A stretch of 25,384 bases of DNA from Acholeplasmataceae bacterium (GTDB lineage: Bacteria > Bacillota > Negativicutes > Acidaminococcales > Acidaminococcaceae): assembly GCA_012719555.1 (NCBI GenBank), contig JAAYAE010000111.1, positions 1 through 25,384 on the forward strand, given 5' to 3'. The notes beneath the pieces are model-generated. The model saw only the letters and a program-made list of their open reading frames with translations, did no database searches and was not told the DNA's origin. Numbering within the stretch: position 1 is the first letter of the stretch; each line of letters begins with the position of its first letter. The position numbers and the translations under genes were made by a program. Shown here piece after piece: positions 1 through 8,415 of the stretch.

Positions 1-19
1 CTCCCAGACTGTCAATAGA

Positions 20-355
20 TTAACAAGGGGGCCATCCAAGTGTTTTACCACCTAGTACATGGAAATGCAGATGGTTAACAGACTGTCCCCCATCCTCACC
101 GGTATTAATTACTATGCGAAACCCTTTTTCAGCAATTCCTAGTGTTTTTACTATTTCACCCAATTTAGCTTGAATATAGGGCAATAAGTTTGAGGAAGCT
201 GTCAAAATATTTTCCGTATGCTCTTTAGGAATAATAAGCACATGAACAGGAGCTCCGGGATTAAGATCATTAATAACGATAATTTTTTCATCTTCATATA
301 TCTTTTTACTTGGTATTTCGCCTGCAACTATTTTGCAAAATATACAATCAGTCAT
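20..355 (-). CDS. HIT family (histidine triad) nucleotide-binding protein
   Basis: The 111-residue product is a small HINT/HIT-branch protein. The family hydrolyses nucleoside phosphoramidates or related nucleotide conjugates in the cytoplasm, but the physiological substrate is usually unknown. The histidine triad HLHFHVL is at residues 95-101 and fits the H-x-H-x-H-x-x motif. The N-terminus MTDCIFCKI, with Cys4 and Cys7, is typical of HINT proteins. An in-frame start lies 7 codons upstream, but I chose the ATG at 353-355 because AAAGGTGG sits just before it and the family begins at this residue. It is the last visible gene of the heat-shock operon, 79 bases after mtaB, and may be co-transcribed. 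Length is normal for the family. Family assignment is secure; the specific role is not. Confidence 0.93.
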   Translation of the reverse strand: MTDCIFCKIVAGEIPSKKIYEDEKIIVINDLNPGAPVHVLIIPKEHTENILTASSNLLPYIQAKLGEIVKTLGIAEKGFRIVINTGEDGGQSVNHLHFHVLGGKTLGWPPC

Positions 356-386
356 TTTGTCACCACCTTTGTACAAGGATTAATTC

Positions 387-432
387 GCCAAAAAAATATT
401 TTTCCCTGCCAAAAAAACAAAAAACGTTTTTT
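387..432. repeat. A/T-tract repeats between mtaB and the HIT gene
   Basis: Two copies of GCCAAAAAAA lie 21 bases apart (387-396 and 408-417), and a third shorter copy sits inside the end of mtaB (447-454). A 14-base palindrome AAAAAACGTTTTTT follows at 419-432. On the minus strand these read as T-tracts followed by GGC. The palindrome has almost no loop and is not a convincing terminator. The function is unknown, and it may simply be low-complexity spacer. Confidence 0.35.
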
Positions 433-434
433 AC

Positions 435-1739
435 TCATACAAAACTGCCAAAAACACCATCTTTATATAATTTTTCTACCTTAATTAGTTTTACTGTACC
501 GGCACATGTATTATCTCCAGGAGCAAATACGCGTACATATTCTTGAGACAATCCTTCCCATATGCCAATAGTTGTCTGTGCTTCCATGATTACAGAAACC
601 GTTTGTCCAATAAGTTTTGTACAAAAAGCAATGTGTCCTTCCTCAGCTATTTTTTCCATTCTAGCAACACGTTCTTGTTGCACCATTGGAGGTATCTGCC
701 CTGGATATTTTTCCGTAGGTGTTCCTCGCCGCTGAGAATAGGGAAAAATATGAATCTTACTAAAGTTACACTGCTTTATATATTTTAAAGAATTGGCAAA
801 GTCGGCTTCTTCCTCACCGGGAAAGCCAACTATTACATCTGTTGTAATAGAAACATTGGGTAATTTTTCTCGCACCTTATTAAGCATTTCTGTAAATTTT
901 TCAATAGTATAGGGGCGATGCATGGCAGACAAAATTTTGTCACTGCCCGCCTGTAATGGTAAATGTAAATGTTTACAAACTCTAGCGTCTTCTGCCATCA
1001 GGTTTAAAAGTTCATTATCTACCTCTACCGACTCTAGAGAACCTAATCTTAAACGCACCAAACCGGGTACTGCCAAGGCTGCTTTTACAGCCATTACTAA
1101 AGTATCTCCGGCTTTATTTTCATGTCCGTAAGCACCCAAATGAATACCTATAAGTACAATTTCTTTAAACCCAACTGCAACTAAATTTGCAACTTCTTCA
1201 GTAATATTAGTTAAACTGCGAGAACGCAAGGGTCCACGGGCATAAGGAATAATGCAATAAGTACAAAATTGATTACAACCTTCCTGAATCTTTAAAAACG
1301 CTCTTGTTTTATGTGTTCCTTCGTCAGCGTTCATTTCTTCAAATTTACTACCCATTTCCAACTTACGTACAGCGTCCACAGTATCGGTTCTTTGTTTACC
1401 GTAAGCTTCTTCTACTAGGCTTACTATTGTACCTCTATCTTGATTACCGACGATAAGATCTACACCATTAATCGCCTTAACCTCATCGGGAAAGGTTTGT
1501 GGATAACATCCTGTGACAACCACCAAAGCATTTGGTCCCTGTCTTACAGCTTTATGAATAATTTTTCTTGATTTACTTTGTCCCATATTAGTAACAACGC
1601 AAGTGTTTATCAAATAAACATCTGCCTTAGAACTAAAATCAACTACCTTATAGCCGGCATTACGAAATAATTTTTCCATGGAGGCGGTGTCAGATTGATT
1701 GACCTTACACCCTAAGGTATAAAAAGCTATTGTTTTCAT
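435..1739 (-). CDS. mtaB: tRNA (N6-threonylcarbamoyladenosine(37)-C2)-methylthiotransferase MtaB
   Basis: This radical-SAM enzyme converts t6A to ms2t6A at position 37 of tRNAs that read ANN codons. The 434 residues show the family order. The N-terminal UPF0004 domain has auxiliary-cluster cysteines C11 (TLGCKVNQ), C47 (NTCVVT) and C78 (TGCYP). The radical-SAM motif C155-x3-C159-x2-C162 follows in EGCNQFCTYC. The C-terminal segment from about residue 370 fits a TRAM RNA-binding domain. TLGCKVNQ and the overall length favour MtaB over MiaB or RimO. The ATG at 1739 has GGAGG seven bases upstream, overlapping the end of rsmE, only 3 bases away. Its place after prmA-rsmE matches the B. subtilis order, where this gene is yqeV. 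Confidence 0.93.
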   Translation of the reverse strand: MKTIAFYTLGCKVNQSDTASMEKLFRNAGYKVVDFSSKADVYLINTCVVTNMGQSKSRKIIHKAVRQGPNALVVVTGCYPQTFPDEVKAINGVDLIVGNQDRGTIVSLVEEAYGKQRTDTVDAVRKLEMGSKFEEMNADEGTHKTRAFLKIQEGCNQFCTYCIIPYARGPLRSRSLTNITEEVANLVAVGFKEIVLIGIHLGAYGHENKAGDTLVMAVKAALAVPGLVRLRLGSLESVEVDNELLNLMAEDARVCKHLHLPLQAGSDKILSAMHRPYTIEKFTEMLNKVREKLPNVSITTDVIVGFPGEEEADFANSLKYIKQCNFSKIHIFPYSQRRGTPTEKYPGQIPPMVQQERVARMEKIAEEGHIAFCTKLIGQTVSVIMEAQTTIGIWEGLSQEYVRVFAPGDNTCAGTVKLIKVEKLYKDGVFGSFV

Positions 1740-1742
1740 TAC

Positions 1743-2480
1743 TTAACCTCCAAAATCTCCTGTTTCATATAAAATAGCCGCCACCGTCGCTAATCCAGCT
1801 GTTTCAGTGCGCAAAATTCTCTTGCCCAAACTTACTGAAGTCATTCCGCCTTCTTTTAAAAGGTCGAGTTCTTCCTTAGAAATACCGCCTTCCGGTCCAA
1901 TCAGCAGCAATATTTCTTTAACACTTTTCTGTGACTGCAAAAGTTCTTTTAGACCACGCCTATCTTCAACCTCATAAGCCACTATTTTCAATTTAACCCC
2001 TTGCTTAAGGACTAAAAGTTGTTTAAGAGTCAAAGGCCTAGATACCTGTGGTACTATTTCACGTTTGCTTTGTTTCGCTGCTTCTTCCACGATTTTTTGC
2101 CAACGTTCGGTTTTTTTCCTTGCCTTTTCTGTATCTAACTGCACTACACAATTATCCATAGCAACAGGGATTATTTCACTAACTCCCATTTCCACTGCCT
2201 TTTGCACAATGAAATCCATCTTGTCACTCTTTGGCAGCCCCTGAGCTAAGATAATACGTACAGAAGGTTCATTAAAGGCTGCTAATTTTTCCACCAGACG
2301 CACAGAAACAACGGCTTCTGTAATAGCTTCAATTTCCATCAAAGCACTTACTTGGTCGTTGCTCACTATTTGTAACTGCTGCCCAACTTTCATTCTTAAC
2401 ACATGACTAATGGGGTGAGCGTCTTTGCCCGTTATTGTCATTAATTCTGCAAACGATGCAGGTAAAAAAAATCTGTGCAA
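1743..2480 (-). CDS. rsmE: 16S rRNA (uracil(1498)-N3)-methyltransferase RsmE
   Basis: RsmE methylates N3 of U1498 in helix 44 of 16S rRNA, using SAM and a SPOUT (trefoil-knot) fold. The 245-residue product starts MHRFFLP, as the family does. It carries EEAAKQSKR (133-141), LIGPEGG (193-199) and the knot motif SLGKRILRTETA (217-228), which bind SAM and form the active site. The start is a TTG at 2478-2480 with AGGGAGG seven bases upstream. No ATG lies near the conserved N-terminus, so the TTG start is well supported. It lies 2 bases after prmA, so the two genes are translationally close. Length is normal for the family. Confidence 0.93.
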   Translation of the reverse strand: MHRFFLPASFAELMTITGKDAHPISHVLRMKVGQQLQIVSNDQVSALMEIEAITEAVVSVRLVEKLAAFNEPSVRIILAQGLPKSDKMDFIVQKAVEMGVSEIIPVAMDNCVVQLDTEKARKKTERWQKIVEEAAKQSKREIVPQVSRPLTLKQLLVLKQGVKLKIVAYEVEDRRGLKELLQSQKSVKEILLLIGPEGGISKEELDLLKEGGMTSVSLGKRILRTETAGLATVAAILYETGDFGG

Positions 2481-2482
2481 AG

Positions 2483-3421
2483 TTATTCCTCCCTACACAT
2501 GGTAATAGCTGCCCATCCACCCTGCCTGTCTATTTTTACAATTTGCATGCCATTTTTGGCCGCCGACAATAAAATATCATTTACTCTCTCTTCAATAATG
2601 CCACTGGCCAAAAAGACACCCTTGTCTTTTAGTTTTCCAGGAATATCAGGCAAGAGCATAATAATAATATCAGCAATAATATTTGCAACTATTATATCAG
2701 CTTTTCCTTCAGTTCCATGCAATAAGTCTCCCTGCTGCACAGAAATTTTCTGGGATAAATTATTTAAAACAATATTTTCATTAGCTACTTTTACTGCTGT
2801 CAAGTCAATGTCAACAGCCTTGCAGCTGCCGGCACCTAAAAGTGCTGCAGCCATTGCTAATATTCCGCTGCCACAACCTATATCAAACACAATATCCCCA
2901 GGTTTAACGAGTCTTTCTAGGTTCTTCATGCACATATTAGTTGTGTGATGCAGCCCGGTACCAAAAGCCATACCGGGATCAATATCTATTACCTTTTCAT
3001 CACCTAGCGGTATATAGCTTTCCCAAGTAGGTTTTATAACTAAAGAATTTCCAACTTTAGTAGTATGGAAAAATTTTTTCCATTCATTGGCCCAATCAGT
3101 TTCTTTAACCACGCGAAACTTTGTGGGACCACAACGGCAAAGACCAATACGTTTTTCTACCTCACCAATTTTTTCTTCTAATTGGGTTAACCGTGCAGTT
3201 AACTCTACATCATCAGTAAAATATGAGGTAATGGTAACTACTTCTACATTTTCTTGTTTAGGTATATCACACATTTCCCAAGTATCAGAATCACGCAAGC
3301 TATTTAAGAGCAGTGGGTCGTCAATAACAACCCCACCTGCCCTTAAAGTATTAAATATATCAGCAACTGCTTCCACAGCCTCATGTGTTACTTGTACACT
3401 AACTTCAACCCATTGCTGCAT
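2483..3421 (-). CDS. prmA: Ribosomal protein L11 methyltransferase PrmA
   Basis: PrmA trimethylates lysines and the N-terminus of ribosomal protein L11, using SAM. The 312 residues fit the family. A substrate-recognition N-terminal domain covers about residues 1-110. The family block DPGMAFGTGLHHTT is at 148-161. The Rossmann SAM-binding motif DIGCGSG is at 180-186, and VANIIADII stands in the catalytic-loop position. The start ATG at 3421 has AGGAG upstream. The gene follows dnaJ by 18 bases and precedes rsmE by 2, the same dnaJ-prmA-rsmE-mtaB order as B. subtilis dnaJ-yqeT-yqeU-yqeV. Heat-shock induction by read-through from the CIRCE-controlled promoter is likely but inferred. Confidence 0.95.
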   Translation of the reverse strand: MQQWVEVSVQVTHEAVEAVADIFNTLRAGGVVIDDPLLLNSLRDSDTWEMCDIPKQENVEVVTITSYFTDDVELTARLTQLEEKIGEVEKRIGLCRCGPTKFRVVKETDWANEWKKFFHTTKVGNSLVIKPTWESYIPLGDEKVIDIDPGMAFGTGLHHTTNMCMKNLERLVKPGDIVFDIGCGSGILAMAAALLGAGSCKAVDIDLTAVKVANENIVLNNLSQKISVQQGDLLHGTEGKADIIVANIIADIIIMLLPDIPGKLKDKGVFLASGIIEERVNDILLSAAKNGMQIVKIDRQGGWAAITMCREE

Positions 3422-3439
3422 CTATGTTTCTCCTATCCA

Positions 3440-4603
3440 TCATTTAAACAAGCCGGAAATCTTTTTTAAGAAGCTTTTTTCTTCCGGATTAATATCATCT
3501 CCGCCAACGTCGGAGAATTTCTCCAATGCTTCTTTTTGCTTATCGCTAAGCTTGGTAGGAATTACAACCTTAACGCGCACTAATTGATCTCCGCGCACAC
3601 CATTTCTAAGACTGGCAACACCCTTGCCTTTTAAGCGTAAAATTTTGCCTGGTTGCGTCCCTGCAGGAACCTTCATAATAACTTGCCCATCTAAAGTTGG
3701 AACTTTAATTTCAGCTCCCAAACTAGCTTGAACAATATTTATCGGAATTTCGCAGTGAATAGTAGTGCCATCGCGTTCAAAGAATTTATGAGGTTTTACA
3801 TATAAATAAACATACAAATCGCCCTTGCCGCCGCCGCGTATACCTGCCTCACCTTCGCCGGCAACCCTTAGTCTGGAACCACTATCTACCCCAGCCGGGA
3901 TTTTAACCTTCAAAGTCTTATTGCGTTTAACACGGCCTGTACCACGACAAGCCTTACAAGGTGTTTTAATAATTTTTCCTGTACCATGACAACGTGTACA
4001 TGGACGCACATTAACCATTTGGCCAAACATTGTGTTCTGCGTTACACGCACCTCACCGGTACCATGACACTCGCTACAAGTATCAACACTTGTACCTGGT
4101 TCAGCACCTTTACCATGACAAACATCACACTCTTCCTCACGGTTTAGGTTAACTTCCTTTTCACAGCCAAAAGCAGCTTCTTCAAATTTTATCTCTAAAT
4201 CCATGCGTAAGTCTGCTCCCGGGCGGGGGCCATTATCTGCCCTACCACGGTTGCTGCGACCTTGTCCACCAAAAAACATATCGAATATATCGTCCATACC
4301 TTGTCCGCCAAACCCTTGACCGCCGCCAAATCCTCCAAAGCCTCCACCGAATGGATTTCCTTGGGCTCCGCCTCCATTTTGAAAAGCGGCGTGACCATAT
4401 TGGTCATAGGCAGCACGTTTTTGCTCATCTGATAAAACGCTATAAGCTTCAGAGCATTCTTTAAACTTTTCAGCAGCTGCAGGATTGTCCTTATTCACAT
4501 CAGGATGATACTGACGTGCAAGCTTACGATATGCTTTTTTTATTTCATCTGCAGTAGCACCTTTAGCTACTCCCAGCACGTCATAATAATCTCTCTTATC
4601 CAA
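3440..4603 (-). CDS. dnaJ: Molecular chaperone DnaJ (Hsp40)
   Basis: DnaJ is the co-chaperone that delivers unfolded proteins to DnaK and stimulates its ATPase. In order there is a J domain with the HPD motif (QYHPDVNK) in the first 70 residues, then a Gly/Phe-rich linker with GGFGG-type repeats. A zinc-binding region follows with four C-x-x-C-x-G-x-G repeats (CDVCHGKG, CSECHGTG, CTRCHGTG, CKACRGTG), then the C-terminal substrate-binding domains. The reading frame opens upstream at TTG 4654, but the family starts at (M)xKRDYYxVLGV. I therefore chose the TTG at 4601-4603, giving 387 residues, with GGATGGTG as a modest ribosome binding site. The 160-base gap to dnaK contains a strong hairpin. 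Confidence 0.95.
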   Translation of the reverse strand: MDKRDYYDVLGVAKGATADEIKKAYRKLARQYHPDVNKDNPAAAEKFKECSEAYSVLSDEQKRAAYDQYGHAAFQNGGGAQGNPFGGGFGGFGGGQGFGGQGMDDIFDMFFGGQGRSNRGRADNGPRPGADLRMDLEIKFEEAAFGCEKEVNLNREEECDVCHGKGAEPGTSVDTCSECHGTGEVRVTQNTMFGQMVNVRPCTRCHGTGKIIKTPCKACRGTGRVKRNKTLKVKIPAGVDSGSRLRVAGEGEAGIRGGGKGDLYVYLYVKPHKFFERDGTTIHCEIPINIVQASLGAEIKVPTLDGQVIMKVPAGTQPGKILRLKGKGVASLRNGVRGDQLVRVKVVIPTKLSDKQKEALEKFSDVGGDDINPEEKSFLKKISGLFK

Positions 4604-4679
4604 AATAGCACCATCCCATTTGAAACAATTTTTAAAATTTAAACTATTCACCAAAATGCACGAAAAACCGTGGCCTTCA

Positions 4680-4713
4680 TAGCGAGACTATACTATATTA
4701 GTATGTCTCGCTA
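4680..4713. promoter_or_regulatory. Stem-loop in the dnaK-dnaJ spacer
   Basis: TAGCGAGAC (4680-4688) pairs perfectly with GTCTCGCTA (4705-4713), and an inner ATACT/AGTAT stem continues past one bulged base. No T-run follows on the minus strand, so it is unlikely to be a strong terminator. An mRNA-processing or stabilising hairpin that sets dnaK apart from dnaJ is a reasonable inference. The structure is seen in the sequence; the role is not. Confidence 0.6.
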
Positions 4714-4762
4714 CGAAAACGCAAGGTTTGCACAGCAGAGGGGTAAATATCGTGAATTTTAA

Positions 4763-6607
4763 TTATTTTTTATCTTTCTCATTTACAACTTCTGCATCAA
4801 CTACATCATCATCATTTTTCTTGCTGTCAGCACCTGCAGAACCGGTATCAGATCCCTCAGCACCCTTAGCTGCTTCGGTTTGTTTATACAACTCAGCTGA
4901 CAATTCATACAACGGCTTAGTCAAAGCTTCAGTATCTGCTTTAATCTTGTCGTTATCTTGACCCTTTAAAGTTTCCTTCAAAGTTGCCAATGCTTCTTGC
5001 ACTTTTTTAACTAAATCCTCATGTCCTTTACCTTCCATATCCTTGCAAGTCTTTTCAGCTTGGTAGCATAGGGAATCAGCTTGGTTACGTACTTCTACGC
5101 TTTCTTTGCGTTTCTTATCTGCTTCGGCATTAGCTTCTGCTTCTTTAACCATCTTTTCTACTTCATCCTTATTCAAACTGCCGGAAGAAGTAATAGTGAT
5201 TTTTTGTTCTTTGCCTGTACCAAGGTCTTTGGCACTAACATTAACAATGCCGTTAGCATCAATATCGAAAGCAACCTCTACCTGAGGTACTCCACGAGGA
5301 GCTGCCGGAATACCGCCTAATTCGAAACGTCCAAGAGTTTTGTTATCAGCTGCCATTTCACGCTCGCCTTGCAATACATGAATATCAACAGCAGGTTGGT
5401 TATCTGCAGCCGTAGAGAATACTTGCTTACGAGAAGTAGGTATTGTAGTATTACGATCAATAATCTTTGTAAACACGCCACCTAAAGTTTCAATACCCAA
5501 GGATAACGGAGTCACATCAAGAAGCAACACATCTTTAACATCACCGGCTAATACACCCGCTTGGATAGCGGCACCAACTGCCACACATTCATCTGGATTT
5601 ACACCATGTGCAGGTTCTTGACCCAACACTTTTTTAATAGCATCTTGAACAGCAGGGATTCTGGAAGAACCACCAACAAGCAATACCTTTGCGATGTCTT
5701 TAGCTTCTAGTTTTGCATCTGCCAAAGCTTTTTTAGTTGGTACAACCGTTCTCTCGACCAAATCAGCCGTCATTTCATCGAATTTTGCGCGAGTCAAATC
5801 CATATCCAAATGTTGAGGTCCGTCAGCACCTGCCGTAATAAACGGTAAGTTGATATTAGTGGTCAACATATTAGACAATTCTATTTTGGCTTTTTCAGCG
5901 GCTTCACGAATACGTTGCATAGCCATCTTATCAGGAGTCAAATCTATACCTGTATTTTTTTTGAATTCGTCAGTCATCCATTTCATAATGCGTTCATCAA
6001 AATCATCGCCACCCAAATGAGTATCACCATTAGTAGCTTTTACTTCAAATACGCCGTCGCCCATTTCCAAAATAGACACATCAAAAGTTCCGCCGCCTAA
6101 GTCGTAAACAAGAACAATATGATCGTCTGTTTTATCGATACCATAAGCAAGTGCGGCTGCTGTTGGTTCATTAATAATACGCAAAACATCTAAGCCTGCA
6201 ATCTTGCCGGCATCTTTTGTTGCTTGACGTTGACTATCGCTAAAATAGGCAGGAACCGTAATAACTGCTTGAGTAACTGTTTCTCCTAAATATTTTTCAG
6301 CGTCACCTTTCATTTTTTGTAAAATCATAGCTGAAATTTCTTCCGGAGAATATTTTTTGTCATCAATAGCTACTTTATAGTCAGTACCCATATGACGTTT
6401 AATAGAACTTATTGTTCTCTCTGGATTAGAAATAGCTTGACGTTTAGCCAATTGACCAACTAAGCGCTCGCCACCCTTACTGAATCCAACCACAGACGGA
6501 GTTAAACGACCACCTTCTTGTGTTGAAATAACAGTAGGCTCGCCACCTTCCATTACTGCTACAACAGAATTTGTTGTACCCAAATCAATACCAATTATTT
6601 TAGACAT
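4763..6607 (-). CDS. dnaK: Molecular chaperone DnaK (Hsp70)
   Basis: DnaK is the ATP-dependent Hsp70 that binds exposed hydrophobic segments of client proteins, cycling with DnaJ and GrpE. The 614 residues show the phosphate-1 motif GIDLGTTNS (6-14) and the phosphate-2 motif VYDLGGGTFD (167-176). The interdomain linker VLLLDVT is at about 360-366. The substrate-binding domain follows, then an acidic tail with DDDVVDAEVV, a form typical of bacterial DnaK. The ATG at 6607 is preceded by GGGAGG. The length is that of Gram-positive-type DnaK, shorter than the 638 residues of E. coli. It follows grpE by 70 bases and is controlled by HrcA through the CIRCE in front of hrcA. No second CIRCE is visible between grpE and dnaK. 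Confidence 0.98.
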   Translation of the reverse strand: MSKIIGIDLGTTNSVVAVMEGGEPTVISTQEGGRLTPSVVGFSKGGERLVGQLAKRQAISNPERTISSIKRHMGTDYKVAIDDKKYSPEEISAMILQKMKGDAEKYLGETVTQAVITVPAYFSDSQRQATKDAGKIAGLDVLRIINEPTAAALAYGIDKTDDHIVLVYDLGGGTFDVSILEMGDGVFEVKATNGDTHLGGDDFDERIMKWMTDEFKKNTGIDLTPDKMAMQRIREAAEKAKIELSNMLTTNINLPFITAGADGPQHLDMDLTRAKFDEMTADLVERTVVPTKKALADAKLEAKDIAKVLLVGGSSRIPAVQDAIKKVLGQEPAHGVNPDECVAVGAAIQAGVLAGDVKDVLLLDVTPLSLGIETLGGVFTKIIDRNTTIPTSRKQVFSTAADNQPAVDIHVLQGEREMAADNKTLGRFELGGIPAAPRGVPQVEVAFDIDANGIVNVSAKDLGTGKEQKITITSSGSLNKDEVEKMVKEAEANAEADKKRKESVEVRNQADSLCYQAEKTCKDMEGKGHEDLVKKVQEALATLKETLKGQDNDKIKADTEALTKPLYELSAELYKQTEAAKGAEGSDTGSAGADSKKNDDDVVDAEVVNEKDKK

Positions 6608-6677
6608 CTTAAATTCCTCCCTATCATTATGTTTAATTTTAATTTATATGAAAATCTCAGCCTTACGAGATTATCAG

Positions 6678-7256
6678 CTAACCTTTAGTTACTACTCTAA
6701 CTTTACTATGACGGATTATACGATTATTAATCTTGTACCCTTTTTCCAACACCAAATCAATAGTGTCTTCAGGTAGTTCAACATTTTCTGCTCGCATAAT
6801 GGCCTCATGAAATTCAGGATTAAATTTCTCTCCTTGAGACGGAATCTCTACAACATTCAATTCTTTTAGGGCCTGTTCAAACTGCTTGTGAATCTTTTCT
6901 AGGCCAAGTCTGATGGTTTCACTGTCAGGGGACTTTGCAATACTTTCTTCTGCTCTTTCAAAATTATCCAAAACCTTTAAGAACTTGCCTACCACACCAG
7001 CCGTAACAAACCCTGCCAATTGTGTTTGTTCTTCATTATTCCGGCGCCGCAAATTGTCAAAATCAGCTTGTAACCGCAATAACTTGTTTTGTAAATCTTC
7101 AATTTTGCTATCTCTTTCATCCACTTGAGGCGGTGCCTCAGTACTTGTTTCTTCCTGAGCTTTAGCAGTATCATCAACAGCAATTGCTGCTTCTTCTGCT
7201 GCCAATTCCTCTGTAGGGATCGTATTCTCTTTGTCACCATGTTCTTTGTTCTGCAC
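6678..7256 (-). CDS. grpE: Nucleotide exchange factor GrpE
   Basis: GrpE releases ADP from DnaK so that the chaperone cycle can restart. The 192 residues have an acidic, low-complexity N-terminus (about 1-50) and a long heptad-rich helix with LQNKLLRLQADFDNLRRRN, which forms the dimer. The compact beta domain ends in a family-typical segment containing NPEFHEA, GYKINNRIIRHSKV and a final VVTKG. The start is GTG at 7254-7256, with GAGGAGG seven bases upstream. The nearby ATG at 7240 is in another frame, so GTG is the only sensible start. hrcA ends 20 bases upstream, and the two are co-transcribed from the CIRCE-regulated promoter. Confidence 0.95.
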   Translation of the reverse strand: MQNKEHGDKENTIPTEELAAEEAAIAVDDTAKAQEETSTEAPPQVDERDSKIEDLQNKLLRLQADFDNLRRRNNEEQTQLAGFVTAGVVGKFLKVLDNFERAEESIAKSPDSETIRLGLEKIHKQFEQALKELNVVEIPSQGEKFNPEFHEAIMRAENVELPEDTIDLVLEKGYKINNRIIRHSKVRVVTKG

Positions 7257-7276
7257 TGTTGTTCCTCCTCGTTTAT

Positions 7277-8308
7277 TTAGGTCTTTGCTTTATCGAAAAC
7301 TACTTGCAGATACTTGTGAAGATAATCCATAACGGATATAACCTTACAATACTCCATTCTAGTAGGTCCTAACACTGCCATTGTCCCAACCACCTGGCCG
7401 TTTAGCCTATAAGTAGCTTGAACCATGCTGCAATCTTGAATACTGGTAAATTTATTTTCGCTGCCTATGGTAATGCGTAATCCTGAATTTTCTCCAGCAT
7501 TGAGCATATCTTTCAATAGCTTTTCTTCTTCCAAAACGCCTAAGAGTTCTTTTATTCTATCCGCATCTCTAAATTCAGGTTGATTAAATAATTGCTTTGT
7601 CCCTCCTAGGAACATTTTTTGCTCTTGTTGTCCTGCGCTCATTTGTTGTACTGCCTTAAGTAGTGACGTGAACAACATTTTATCCCCTGATAAATCAACA
7701 TATAACTCTTCCAACATATTTCCCTTAATATTGCTAAGTTTCATGCCATGAAGTTTATTGCTAATTCTCTGGGCCAAATAATCCATTTCATCTTGTTTCA
7801 TTCCTAGCGGAATATCAACAACGCAATTATCAATGTTACCATCGTCAGTAATCAAGCAAAGAATCGCACGGTTGCGATCAAGTGGTAAAAACCGCATATA
7901 AGAGAAACTACTGCTGCTATCCCGATTGGTCAATACCATGGAAACATTTTTGCTCATTCTGGAAAGAATTTTGGCTGTAGATTGAAAAATATCATCTATG
8001 CTTCTTACACGTTCACGGTACCAACCATCTATGAGCGCTCGATCATTATCGGTTAAGGCTCCCGGTGAAATCATAGAATCAACATAGAATCTGTAAGCCT
8101 GTGCTGAAGGCACACGCCCTGCCGATGTATGTGGCTGTTCCAGAAATCCTAAAAGCTCCAAATCACTCATTTCATTACGAATAGTAGCTGGGCTTATGCC
8201 CAAATCATATTTACGTGCAATAGTGCGTGAACCCACAGGTTCGGCAGTAGCAATGTAGTCCTCTATGACTATTTGTAAAATTTTCTTTTTTCTATCTGTC
8301 AACATCAT
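7277..8308 (-). CDS. hrcA: Heat-inducible transcription repressor HrcA
   Basis: HrcA binds CIRCE operators and represses class I heat-shock genes, with GroEL modulating its activity in studied species. The N-terminal winged helix is clear (MLTDRKKKILQIVIEDYI, then GSRTIARKYDLGISPATIRNEMSDLE and the wing HTSAGRVPSAQAYRFYVD). It is followed by the GAF-like ligand domain. The frame opens upstream within the CIRCE element, but the likely starts are the tandem ATGs at 8308 and 8305, with AAGGAG 6 or 9 bases upstream. I list 8308 (343 residues). It is the first gene of hrcA-grpE-dnaK-dnaJ and represses itself through the overlapping CIRCE. The next gene, grpE, begins 20 bases downstream. Confidence 0.95.
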   Translation of the reverse strand: MMLTDRKKKILQIVIEDYIATAEPVGSRTIARKYDLGISPATIRNEMSDLELLGFLEQPHTSAGRVPSAQAYRFYVDSMISPGALTDNDRALIDGWYRERVRSIDDIFQSTAKILSRMSKNVSMVLTNRDSSSSFSYMRFLPLDRNRAILCLITDDGNIDNCVVDIPLGMKQDEMDYLAQRISNKLHGMKLSNIKGNMLEELYVDLSGDKMLFTSLLKAVQQMSAGQQEQKMFLGGTKQLFNQPEFRDADRIKELLGVLEEEKLLKDMLNAGENSGLRITIGSENKFTSIQDCSMVQATYRLNGQVVGTMAVLGPTRMEYCKVISVMDYLHKYLQVVFDKAKT

Positions 8309-8331
8309 TGCACTCTCCTTGCCTGTCGTTG

Positions 8332-8358
8332 TTAGCACTCTCTTGTGTAGAGTGCTAA
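8332..8358. promoter_or_regulatory. CIRCE operator (HrcA binding site)
   Basis: A perfect inverted repeat TTAGCACTC-N9-GAGTGCTAA identical to the CIRCE consensus. It lies between the hrcA promoter and the hrcA ribosome binding site, so HrcA bound here would block the operon's own transcription. Confidence 0.98.
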
Positions 8359-8370
8359 CACCTTGATATA

Positions 8371-8399
8371 AAGATACTCCTTCTTTCCCTAGTTGTCAA
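8371..8399 (-). promoter_or_regulatory. Sigma-A promoter of the hrcA-grpE-dnaK-dnaJ operon
   Basis: On the minus strand, TTGACA (8394-8399) is followed after 17 bases by TATCTT (8371-8376), which matches 4 of 6 bases of the -10 consensus. The start point would fall just upstream of CIRCE, the usual arrangement for class I heat-shock operons. The hemW coding region ends 16 bases upstream of the -35 box. Confidence 0.8.
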
Positions 8400-8415
8400 T
8401 ACTTTATAGCATTTT

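Noticed and set aside
4604..4654. Upstream extension of dnaJ to TTG 4654 or GTG 4651
   Set aside because: The extra 17 residues have no family match, and neither codon has a good ribosome binding site. The conserved N-terminus begins at TTG 4603.
6653..6672. Small AATCTC/GAGATT hairpin between grpE and dnaK
   Set aside because: Only six pairs with an eight-base loop and a weak T-run. It is too weak to call a terminator inside a co-transcribed operon.
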